This document shows, one piece after another, positions 9,365-18,056 of a DNA stretch of 64,000 nt. Numbering within the stretch: the stretch's first letter is position 1; each line of letters starts with the position of its first letter. Source of the stretch: Tritrichomonas musculus (Eukaryota; Parabasalia; Tritrichomonadida; Tritrichomonadidae); NCBI GenBank assembly GCA_039105265.1, contig JAPFFF010000062.1, positions 124,001 to 188,000 on the forward strand, read 5' to 3'. A program made the translations under genes and the position numbers. The notes beneath the pieces were generated by a model that saw only the letters and a list, made by a program, of their open reading frames with translations, was not told the DNA's origin and searched no databases.

Positions 9365-10549
9365 ATGATGGATCATAAAAGAGAATTGACTCAAAAATTA
9401 TTTGATAATACAATCAATACTGATGAAATAAAAGATCTTGAGCAAAAGCTAATAATGAACGAATATTTTGAAGCAAATTTTTTCATGGATTTTCTGACTC
9501 CACTTTTTTTCAAAGATTTTTCTGAAATACTGACATCATTAATTAATATTAACAAAAAATCGCCAAGATTTATTCCAGGGTATATTAAATATTGCATGAA
9601 ATCTAACTTTGATTATTTCTTTGATGATGAAGAAAACAAAAAAGCATTTTATCATAGACTAACAAAACTAATACAGTTATTAATTGAACACAAATTCTCA
9701 GAACTCAACTGTATTATTGAATATTTAAACCATTTTAGCGATTTAAACCTTTATTTAGCGCAAATAATCATAAAAACTTTCCCTCAAATCAGAAAATTAT
9801 CCCCACCAACAATTGAAAAATTTGAAAAATTTAATTCATTAATACAAAAATCAATTAATGATCCTAATCTTTGTATTGATGTTGCCTGGCCATCAGTTGT
9901 TATTGGTGATTCAAATAATCCCCGAATTTCCAAATTTGGAGGTTCACAACCTTTTCTTCCTGACGATGGTTGTACATTATGCAAAGAATGTCATTGCAAG
10001 TGCTCGATGATCTGTCAAATATATATAAAAACTACTCCTGAATGGTTTAGATCCCGATTTAACCCAGAATATCAAGACTCGTTAATTGTTATATTATATT
10101 GTAATTCATGCTTTCTCAACATCGAAGCCAGACTCTATATTGGTGATCAATTGGACTCGTTAGTTTACATAGAAGACGTTGTTTATCCTGGCGTTGTTAA
10201 TTATACGTTTAATGAGCCACGAATTGTCACTGGCTGGAAAAGTGGCAAAATGATGCCGATCATGGGGAATTCAATTTTGAATGAGATGTCAAAAAGTCAC
10301 TCATTCCACTATGAAGAGTTGCACGAGCAGTTCTCAAGATATAATTATGTGCACGGCCCAAGCGGAGAAAATTTGACATACCTCGGCGGTTGGCCTGAAT
10401 TTGTTCAGAGCGATTCAACGCCGCCTGATTCTTTCTTGGTCATGAATCTCAGCCAGTCGTGCTCGTCAACAGCAATGTGGGGCGATGCAGGAACCGCCCA
10501 GGTATGGATGACAAATCCAATTGATGGCTGGATCAAAATATTTGTTTAG
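9365..10549 (+). CDS. YwqG-like / DUF1963 domain protein
   Basis: A 394-residue protein. Residues 1-165 are helical and unassigned. Residues about 172-394 match the DUF1963/YwqG fold: SKFGGSQPFLPDD at 189-201, then a Cys cluster (CTLCKECHCKC, 203-213) leading to the usual Q-I strand, then LGGWPEFVQSD and MWGDAG near the C-terminus. Those three signature blocks are in the family order. The biochemical role of the family is unknown. The Cys-rich insert could bind a metal, which is inference. The ATG at 9365 follows a TTTTTTGAATAG motif (from about 9327) and a CTTTCAG stretch. GC content rises towards the C-terminal half. Confidence 0.85.
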   Translation: MMDHKRELTQKLFDNTINTDEIKDLEQKLIMNEYFEANFFMDFLTPLFFKDFSEILTSLININKKSPRFIPGYIKYCMKSNFDYFFDDEENKKAFYHRLTKLIQLLIEHKFSELNCIIEYLNHFSDLNLYLAQIIIKTFPQIRKLSPPTIEKFEKFNSLIQKSINDPNLCIDVAWPSVVIGDSNNPRISKFGGSQPFLPDDGCTLCKECHCKCSMICQIYIKTTPEWFRSRFNPEYQDSLIVILYCNSCFLNIEARLYIGDQLDSLVYIEDVVYPGVVNYTFNEPRIVTGWKSGKMMPIMGNSILNEMSKSHSFHYEELHEQFSRYNYVHGPSGENLTYLGGWPEFVQSDSTPPDSFLVMNLSQSCSSTAMWGDAGTAQVWMTNPIDGWIKIFV

Positions 10550-10572
10550 AAAATATATCTTAAGACCATCTA

Positions 10573-10792
10573 GTATTGTAAGATTAATATTAATATTGCA
10601 CCTATATGGATAGAAGTACATATAAAAATAATATATTCTACATATGAACAATGAAAAATGTTTGATTGTTGAGAAATTTATAAATTAAAATATAAAAACG
10701 ATAATTTTCAATTCAATTTTACAAATGGTAAATTTTTAAAAAGTGAAGTGTTCCGATTCCCAATCTTACGTTCTTGCCCAATCTTACAATAC
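10573..10792. mobile_element. Small MITE-like element with TA duplications
   Basis: The 13-bp ends GTATTGTAAGATT and AATCTTACAATAC are perfect inverted repeats flanked by TA on both sides (10571-10572 and 10793-10794). The 220-bp body has no coding frame and carries a second partial CAATCTTAC copy near 10760. It lies in the 590-bp spacer after the YwqG-like gene; the rest of that spacer shows nothing notable. Confidence 0.6.
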
Positions 10793-11137
10793 TATACTTA
10801 AGTTGCTTTGTGGACAACTTAATTATTAATTGTAAAAGTTCTTTGTTTTTGACAAATCTGAAATCATCTAATTTAATATCAAAAAATAGTTAATTTCCAT
10901 TATCCTATAAAAAATTATGAAATTTATGATTTAAAATTGTGTGCTCTATAAAAGAGCTTTTTGATTAAAATAAAAAAGAATAAGAAAAACATGACACGTT
11001 ATATTGAATGAGTTTTATCAAATTTTTTAATTTATTTTTTTTATTCTTTCAAAAAGTTATCTTATTTCTATACAAAAAGTTTATTTTCCAATTCAAATTG
11101 AAATTCAATTTGAAAATAAATAAAGTTACTTTGAAAA

Positions 11138-12223
11138 ATGAATTGCCCTGATTTCTTCGAGAAAATCAAAGAGCTCGACTCCCTTTTCCAAGAATACTTC
11201 GAGAAGGAAGAATTTAACGAATCCGTCTATCAAAGTATTACTGATATAATTTCATTCCAAAAAATGACAGAAGTGCGATCTAAATTTAAGATCTTAATTA
11301 ATTTAATGGCCAATATAGTATCGTACCATCGTGTTGGACATAATTTCGAAGAAAAATTCGAGAAGATTATTCAATTTTTAGACATTTTCAAAACTTTTAC
11401 TCCTAATCAAATATTTAAATTCTTCCGATTCAGCCGAAGATCGCTTTATTATTTCTTTAGACATAAACTGATCACCCCCAACGACAATATGCTCAAAGAA
11501 ATAATAAAAAATAATTTTCATTATTATTTATTCAACTACATTCCCAATTCGTTATACACCTATAAGCAATGCGGTTATGTTATACATTCAGTAGCCTACA
11601 GCATGCCACAAAATTCTCAAGAATTACTAGAAATAGGTGAAAATAATTTTCAAATATGTTCTCTAATTCGCAAAGACTTGGTTGAAGAGTTTGTTACTTA
11701 TGTATCCACAAACAATTTTCAACTTAATACTATGATTCCACTTTCATATTTCGAAACAAATCCATTTTTATGTGGAAAATCTGTTTCTTTAATTCAATAT
11801 GCTGCCTTTTTCGGTTCCATTCAAATTTTTCAATACCTCAAAATGAATTCAGTTTATTTGGACCAATCTTTATGGGAATTCGCCATTCATGGTCAAAGCC
11901 CTGAAATAATTCACCTTCTTGAAGAAAATAGAATTACTCTTCCAAAAGAAAAACTTCCAGGTCTCATCGAGGAGGCAATCAAGTGTCATTACAGCAACAT
12001 AGCAACTTATCTCATCAATAAGGATGACGAACTGAAGCCAGATAGTTTTTACAGGTTCGCTTACACATATTACAATTTTGAATTCTTCCTCCAAGAAATG
12101 AATTACGGTTACATTTTCTTATTCGCATGCGATTATGATTACATAGACATTGCCAAAGATATAATACAAGAAAAAGGTTTTCAACGACATGAAGAATTAA
12201 TTTTCAACAACTTTTTTTTTTAA
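11138..12223 (+). CDS. DUF3447/ankyrin-type protein, probably truncated
   Basis: A 361-residue member of the trichomonad ankyrin family. The diagnostic block is …LIRKDLVEEFVTYV, ETNPFL, YAAFFGSIQIFQYLKMN, LWEFAIHGQSPEIIHLLEEN, at about residues 177-265, followed by degenerate ankyrin units. In relatives this block is followed by many more ankyrin repeats. Here the frame ends in a run of Phe codons from a T-tract (12209-12222). The next gene opens, 155 bases later, with the end of an ankyrin repeat. So this is either a truncated protein or the 5' half of a split gene. The ATG at 11138 gives the usual N-terminus. Confidence 0.75.
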   Translation: MNCPDFFEKIKELDSLFQEYFEKEEFNESVYQSITDIISFQKMTEVRSKFKILINLMANIVSYHRVGHNFEEKFEKIIQFLDIFKTFTPNQIFKFFRFSRRSLYYFFRHKLITPNDNMLKEIIKNNFHYYLFNYIPNSLYTYKQCGYVIHSVAYSMPQNSQELLEIGENNFQICSLIRKDLVEEFVTYVSTNNFQLNTMIPLSYFETNPFLCGKSVSLIQYAAFFGSIQIFQYLKMNSVYLDQSLWEFAIHGQSPEIIHLLEENRITLPKEKLPGLIEEAIKCHYSNIATYLINKDDELKPDSFYRFAYTYYNFEFFLQEMNYGYIFLFACDYDYIDIAKDIIQEKGFQRHEELIFNNFFF

Positions 12224-12378
12224 TATAATTTTGAATCAATTTTTTTCAGCACGTTTTGATCGTCTTTTTTTGAATGCTGTTTTTTTGTGTGTGTGTTTCT
12301 TAGAAAATTTTTTTTTATTTTTTTTTAAATCACATTTCAATTTATTTTTAAATCACATTTTAATTTACTTTTTTTAAT

Positions 12379-14991
12379 ATGTCACCGGCCAGATTTGCCC
12401 TCAAAATGAAAAACAAAGAAATTATCAATATTTTGTTATCGAAGCCAACTATTTATGATCCTGAAAAGCAATTGAACAGGGAAAGTCCAATTGGCACATT
12501 GATTATACCTTCCACTCTTACAGTGATAAAAGCCAATTCGTTCAAAGGCTTCATAAATCTCCAAAAAGTTGAATTTGAGAGTCCATGTTCAATTCAATTA
12601 ATTGAATTGAATGCATTCAAAAACTGCCAATCTTTGAAAGAAATAATTTTACCAGCTTCAGTTACAACAATGAAAGAAGGCTGCTTTTGTAACTGCACTT
12701 CCTTAGAAAAAGTGGAAATTCCATCGTCTGTCAAAAAGATTGAAAATAACGTTTTTGAAGGATGTTCATCATTGAAAGAAATAACGATTCCTTCATCTGT
12801 GACAAGTTTTGGCAACAATGTTTTCATGAAATGTTTTTCTTTGAAACGTGTTAAATTTGAGAACACTTCAATGACATCAATTGAATATGGAACTTTTTGT
12901 GAATGTGTCTCACTTGATCAGTTTGAAATTCCTTCTTTTGTTACTTCTATTAAACGCTCTGCATTTAGTCAATGCTCTCAATTGAAGCAAATAACAATTC
13001 ACTCAAATGTTAAGTCAATTGAAAGCAAAGCATTTGAAAAATGTGCGTCATTAACTAGTGTGACGATTCCTCAATCTATCACAATATTTGCTGATGGTCT
13101 TTTCGAAGGTTGCAGTATGCTGCAACAAATCAATTTTGAAGGAACTCCATCAATTGAATTGATTGAGAATTTTGCTTTTAGTGAATGCACTTCATTAGAA
13201 AGCTTTGTCATTCCTCCTTCTGTGACAATCATCAATGACTACTCCTTTTCAGGCTGTTCAAAACTGAAGGAAATCAGCTTCCCTTCATCTATCAAATCCA
13301 TCGGAAATTTCGCATTTAAAGGATGTTCTCAATTGCAACAAGTCACATTTGAAAAGCCAACTTCAATTACAGTAATTGGGCAGGGAGCTTTCTGTAACTG
13401 TAATTTGTCGAATGAATTCAAGATTCCTTCATCATTGACAATTCTTTATTCCGATCCCTTCAGTGGATGTCCCATCAAGCGCTTATCATTTGAGAACAAT
13501 ACTACGTCATTGAAAATGATTGACAAAAGCATTTTGGCAGGCCTTTCAAAACTCGAAGAGGTTGTAATTCCTCCTTCAATAACGAATATTAATGGTGGAA
13601 CATTTCTTAGATTTAACGAACTTCGAAAAGTGGCACTTCCACCTAATCTTCTTAATATTGAAGCATACACATTTGGATATTGTTCATCACTCACTGAAAT
13701 AACAATTCCTGCTTCAGTTGGAATGATTAAAACATGTGCATTCAGAGATTGTTCATCGTTGACAATTGTGAACTTTGCTGAGCCAGCGTCTGTTAAGTCA
13801 TTCCTCGAACTTGCTTTCTATGGATGTACAAAATTGACTGAAATACACATTCCAAATTCTGTCAATGTGCTTGGAAAGAAATGCTTTGAAAACTGCACTT
13901 CATTGTCTCAAGTAACATTCGTCGAGCCTTCTTCAGTCAGGACAATTGATGATTATGCCTTTAGTGGCTGCAGCTCATTGAAGAACTTCTTCATTCCTGC
14001 CTCCGTTACGACGATATCAAACGACGTCTTCAATTCTTGCCACAACTTGACCGAAATAAAATTCAGTGAAAATTCGGCAATTTCATGGTTCAGTAATGAC
14101 ATGTTTAGATCCATCAGATCACTTCAAGAAATCATTCTTCCTTCAAAAGTCAGGAATGAAAAAGCTTTCTCTTTCTGTCGAATGAAAAACTTGAAGAAAG
14201 TCGTTCTTCCTTCGAATATTTTAATGATTGAAGCGAGCATCTTCGAAGAATGCAGTTTTCTCACCGAAATATCGATTCCTTCAACAGTCATTGTAATCAA
14301 TAAAAACGCTTTTAGTAACTGTTCTTCACTTGAAAAAGTGACATTTGAAGGTGATTCTAATTTGGCCCTCATTGAAGTAGGCGCATTTTGTGACTGCAGT
14401 AATTTGAAGGAAATGATACTGCCACAGTCCGTCGTTGCAATTAAATCAACGGCCTTCAGTAGATGTAGTCAATTGGAGAAAGTTGTCATTCCAAACTCGG
14501 TCACGTCAATCAATGGCTCCGTCTTTTCTGGATGCAATAAATTGAAAGAAATTCAAATTCCTCCTTCTGTGACTGTAATTGAAAGTGGAACTTTCAGTGG
14601 CTGCTTGTCTTTATCAAAGGTTTCGTTGCCTCCAACTTTGAAATCAATAAATGATTCAGCTTTCTTGGGTTGCGTTTCGTTGACCGAGTTTGTCATTCCT
14701 GAATCTGTGACAATCATCGGAAAAAAGGCTTTCTCAGGTTGCTCAAAACTAAGTAAAATTACTTTCGATGGTAAGCCTTCATTGGCGGTAATCGAACAAA
14801 ACGCTTTTGCCGAGTGTTCTTCTCTGGTTGATATCGATTTTCCTGAATCTGTCAAGCTTATCCAAAGAGAGGCCTTCATCAAATGCAGCGCACTTGTAAA
14901 AGTGGATTTCCATTCAAAAACTATATTGATCGAATATGAAGCTTTTCAAGGATGCCCTTTAAAATCACAGCTTCCTAAACAAGACTTTTGA
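12379..14991 (+). CDS. BspA-type leucine-rich-repeat protein (LRR_5), 870 aa
   Basis: After a short ankyrin-like start (FALKMKNKEIINILLSKP, 6-23), residues about 40-865 are about 35 tandem repeats of roughly 23 residues of the TpLRR/BspA type, e.g. CSSLKEITIPSSVTSFG and NVFEGC. Each has the IxIPxSV core and a conserved Cys. BspA proteins are expanded in trichomonads and many are surface adhesins. This one has no signal peptide or transmembrane helix that I can see, so surface location is not supported here. The ankyrin-like first 20 residues suggest the original gene was an ankyrin-LRR fusion continuous with 11138-12223. The spacer 12224-12378 is T-rich with a short GT run. Confidence 0.9.
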   Translation: MSPARFALKMKNKEIINILLSKPTIYDPEKQLNRESPIGTLIIPSTLTVIKANSFKGFINLQKVEFESPCSIQLIELNAFKNCQSLKEIILPASVTTMKEGCFCNCTSLEKVEIPSSVKKIENNVFEGCSSLKEITIPSSVTSFGNNVFMKCFSLKRVKFENTSMTSIEYGTFCECVSLDQFEIPSFVTSIKRSAFSQCSQLKQITIHSNVKSIESKAFEKCASLTSVTIPQSITIFADGLFEGCSMLQQINFEGTPSIELIENFAFSECTSLESFVIPPSVTIINDYSFSGCSKLKEISFPSSIKSIGNFAFKGCSQLQQVTFEKPTSITVIGQGAFCNCNLSNEFKIPSSLTILYSDPFSGCPIKRLSFENNTTSLKMIDKSILAGLSKLEEVVIPPSITNINGGTFLRFNELRKVALPPNLLNIEAYTFGYCSSLTEITIPASVGMIKTCAFRDCSSLTIVNFAEPASVKSFLELAFYGCTKLTEIHIPNSVNVLGKKCFENCTSLSQVTFVEPSSVRTIDDYAFSGCSSLKNFFIPASVTTISNDVFNSCHNLTEIKFSENSAISWFSNDMFRSIRSLQEIILPSKVRNEKAFSFCRMKNLKKVVLPSNILMIEASIFEECSFLTEISIPSTVIVINKNAFSNCSSLEKVTFEGDSNLALIEVGAFCDCSNLKEMILPQSVVAIKSTAFSRCSQLEKVVIPNSVTSINGSVFSGCNKLKEIQIPPSVTVIESGTFSGCLSLSKVSLPPTLKSINDSAFLGCVSLTEFVIPESVTIIGKKAFSGCSKLSKITFDGKPSLAVIEQNAFAECSSLVDIDFPESVKLIQREAFIKCSALVKVDFHSKTILIEYEAFQGCPLKSQLPKQDF

Positions 14992-15319
14992 ATTGAAAAT
15001 AATCGTCTTTTTCATTAAAAAAATTTTTCACTTATATTCTCTTGTAGGTAATCTTGTTATTTTAAATATATTACATAGCAATATTAAAAATGAAATAAAG
15101 ATATATATATAAAAATGAAATTGTTTGGTTGAAATCCTAGCTAATATATTAAGCTTAATATATTTTTTTTTATTATAGTAGTGTTATTTTTGCATTGCAA
15201 TATACAAGTGTGTCCTCTTTCATATAACAATAATAATTATTTGAAATCATTAATATTAATGAATTAATATATCATAAAACCTATTTTTATCAAACATAGC
15301 ATTAATATACAAACCAAAT
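14992..15319. other. Convergent 3' spacer, nothing recognised
   Basis: This separates the BspA gene (plus) from the DUF3883 gene (minus). It is AT-rich with short TA runs; no gene or repeat is supported. Confidence 0.5.
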
Positions 15320-16198
15320 CTATGTGAAAGTGCAGAATTGATTATCCTTTTTATAAAAGACGGCAAAAGGCTCTGTGGAAACATTTAGAACACATACAAC
15401 ATAATGGTGTTCATGCGGATGGCACAAGCTTTGAGAAAAATTGATTTGCTCATTACTTAATACAACTTCATGTTTAAATTTATTTGATGATTTTACTTCG
15501 AAATAATATTCTTCCCCATTTAAATCTTCTGCTTTTAAATCATAATGTAAGCCATCTTCTTTAATGTTATAAGATCTGTTGTTGACTGTTGTAACGCAAG
15601 GATTATCTTTATTTGATGACAAAGCATTCCAGTAAACTTCTTTAAATTTATTCTCTTCAACAAGTTTGCAGAGAATTTCATAAATGTACGCCTCTCCCCT
15701 GTATCCTACAATGAATCGTGGATCATTTTCACGATTGATGACTCTTTGATTCCTTGGATTTCCATTTGGAGCTGTATTTGGTTCAGATATTGGAACAATG
15801 AGTAAATTCTCAGAATTTTCTTTTATAATATCAAGAAGATCTGAATTTAATTCGTTATTTGGTTCTGATTTAAAAATATCTTGGATGATTTCATCTGAAG
15901 TATATTCTGGCTCTTGAATATCAAATGGCCTAGTATTTAAAATAGGTTCATTTTTTGATTCTGTCGTTTGGGTCTTTAAATTAAAATATCTTCGAGGATT
16001 TGCATTAAGTATATCTTTTGGTTCTGAAATTTTCAAATTTGGTAGCTCTTTTGGTTTTAAAATCAAATTTTTTCTTGCTCGAGGATTTTGTATAATCTTT
16101 GGTTCGGCAATTGGTATCTTGATTTGTGGTTTTGCTTGACAATATTTACTCAAAATGCTGCAAAAAGTCTCTCTTTTATTAAAAAAGCTATTTAGCAT
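15320..16198 (-). CDS. DUF3883 domain protein (PD-(D/E)XK nuclease-like fold)
   Basis: A 292-residue protein. Residues 1-150 are low-complexity, Pro/Asn-rich, with a repeated SEP/AEP motif (AEPK, SEPK, SEPNTAPNGNP). The C-terminal domain, about 160-288, has the DUF3883 pattern: GYRGEAYIYE at 165-174, YDLK at 219-222, and YFEVKSS at 232-238. The Asp220…Glu234-x-Lys236 arrangement fits a PD-(D/E)XK nuclease core. DUF3883 occurs in prokaryotic restriction or defence-linked proteins and in some eukaryotic proteins such as plant NO VEIN. Nuclease activity is inferred from fold only. The ATG is at 16196-16198 and the gene is convergent with the BspA gene. Confidence 0.75.
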   Translation of the reverse strand: MLNSFFNKRETFCSILSKYCQAKPQIKIPIAEPKIIQNPRARKNLILKPKELPNLKISEPKDILNANPRRYFNLKTQTTESKNEPILNTRPFDIQEPEYTSDEIIQDIFKSEPNNELNSDLLDIIKENSENLLIVPISEPNTAPNGNPRNQRVINRENDPRFIVGYRGEAYIYEILCKLVEENKFKEVYWNALSSNKDNPCVTTVNNRSYNIKEDGLHYDLKAEDLNGEEYYFEVKSSNKFKHEVVLSNEQINFSQSLCHPHEHHYVVCVLNVSTEPFAVFYKKDNQFCTFT

Positions 16199-17663
16199 TA
16201 AACCGAAAATATAAAAATGATCTTAAAATTTTTAAAATTTTGAAAAAGTTCAAAATAAATTTTTTTTTGAAAATCTTGACTTGGAAAATTTTAATATTTA
16301 GAAAACGATATCTTGTTAATTAATATGAATTCAAAATTAAATATAAGTTATAGATATATAATTTAGCATAAAAAAATCTTTTGATTAATTAAATACAATG
16401 TTGAAAACTAGATATACCGATAATGAAATCGGAATTTTATAAAGTTTTTTTTGCATTTGATACTTTCAGTGTGTAATATATATGACAATATATTAAGTAA
16501 AATGAGCCAGATATTTTCAATAAATGAGTTAGCAAAAAATGATCATCAAAAATTTTCTTATATTCTTAAATTGAGCTAACATAAAGATATGTATATGCTA
16601 AATAACTGGATTTTTTGAGAAGGGATCAATTTTTTTTATTTTATTTTGGCCCTTAGGAGGTTTTAAAAAATACGTTCTGTTCAAACTTTTTGGGTAATTA
16701 CCACTTTTTGAAATTTTTTTAACTTTTTGAATACTTTTTTATACATTTTTTATTCAATTCTTGCAAAATAATGAAAAATTATATAGTTCAAATAGCTTCG
16801 CGATTCATTCAGCAATTCAAGGAACCTGATTCGGCTTCGCCCCGTGGTGAACGCTGGTGCGTATATTCCTGAAAAATTATGTAAAAATAAAAAAATTATA
16901 TCAAAAAAAGCAAATTTAAATTAACGAATTTTTTGGTTAATTTTCTGAACAGAGTAAGTTAAATTTAACCTTAAGATGGCGGTTTTTTACTTCCCATGAG
17001 TTTTTTTTTATTTGCTCCGAAAAAATTTCTATACCTAATTATGAATCAAAACTCAATAACAATATTTCGTCAAATTCTCTACATGAATACCTCTTAGGAG
17101 ATGAATATAATAAAGATTTTTTTAAAAAAATATTGTTTAAATTTCATTTTAAATCATTATATAAATTTTAAATCATTATATAAATTTTAAATCATTATAT
17201 AAATTTATATTGTTTAAATGAAATTTAAAATTTAAATTTATAAAGATTTTTTAAATTTATAGGTGGGCCACCAATGAATTTTTATAACTTTTGCACCATT
17301 AGATAGATTACATATAATAATAAAATTAAATATTAATTATAGTTCATAAATATTAAAGATAAAGTTTTTATGAATAATTTAAATTTTCATATTTTTTTGT
17401 AAACTATTCAAATAGTATAGATAAAATCTTTCAAAAATATTTGAAATAATTTTCTCAAAATTAAAAGAATTTAAAAAGATCATTCAATTTATATAAGAAA
17501 ATTTCATTTATTAAGAATAAGAATATCTATTTTATTTTTAAATTAATTGTTTAATTTAATTTTGTCTAATGTTATATCTTGTTGATTATAATCAAAGACA
17601 AAATATAAAAAGAAATAAATGATTTTTTCTATACATAAAATTTTGAATATAAAGAAAAGGAAT
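16199..17663. other. Gene-poor spacer with an isolated GC-richer patch
   Basis: No coding frame is supported. An unusual GC-richer patch at about 16795-16862 (…GCTTCGCCCCGTGGTGAAC…) is followed by GAAAAATTATGTAAAAAT. A similar tail follows the structured element at 27125-27212 and the centre of the 8357 MITE. Motifs of the CTTTTTGAAT kind occur near 16688 and 16733. The patch may be a dispersed structured element or a small RNA gene; neither can be shown. Confidence 0.4.
17146..17212. repeat. Three tandem 20-bp AT-rich units
   Basis: The unit ATTTTAAATCATTATATAA occurs three times in a row with a 20-bp period, then breaks into related AT sequence. It is a small non-coding minisatellite. Confidence 0.7.
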
Positions 17664-17952
17664 AAACCCCCTAACTTTTTCAACAACCCCCTAACTTTTT
17701 TTGACCATTTTTCCCTCTCAAATTAGCCTTTTTTGATGGCAAAAAGTACTTTCTTTTGAATTTAAATTAAAATATGGAAAAAAGTTAGGGGTTTTTGTAA
17801 AGTTAAAATCAGGGCTTCTAAATCATAATACATAAATAATATTGAATACATTATTAAATATATTAAAATGAATGAATATTTATTGATCTATAAAAAGTTT
17901 TCTCTCAAATTTTAAAAAAGTTAGGGGGGTTTTTTATCGTTAGGGGGTTTTG
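17664..17952. mobile_element. Inverted-repeat element with CCCCCTAAC ends
   Basis: The left end contains two copies of CCCCCTAACTTTTT (17667 and 17687). The right end contains the complementary GTTAGGGGGG and GTTAGGGGG words (17919 and 17939), with another at 17784. The 289-bp unit is therefore a foldback-like element with doubled terminal repeats. There is no coding capacity. Target duplications cannot be resolved in the AT-rich flanks. Confidence 0.55.
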
Positions 17953-18056
17953 AACTTTACTTTAACAATTGAATAATGCTATATAAAAATTCTTTTTGAA
18001 AAAGTTAGAAATTTTCAATTATTCGATTATAATGATTTTGAAAATATTATAAAATA

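Noticed and set aside
12224-12378. Spliceosomal intron joining the ankyrin and BspA ORFs
   Set aside because: No GTATGT-type donor and no ACTAAC-type branch/acceptor as expected for trichomonad introns is visible; left as a split-gene hypothesis.
17667-17951. Interstitial telomere repeat
   Set aside because: The CCCCCTAAC words are only a few separated copies in inverted arrangement, not a tandem telomeric array.
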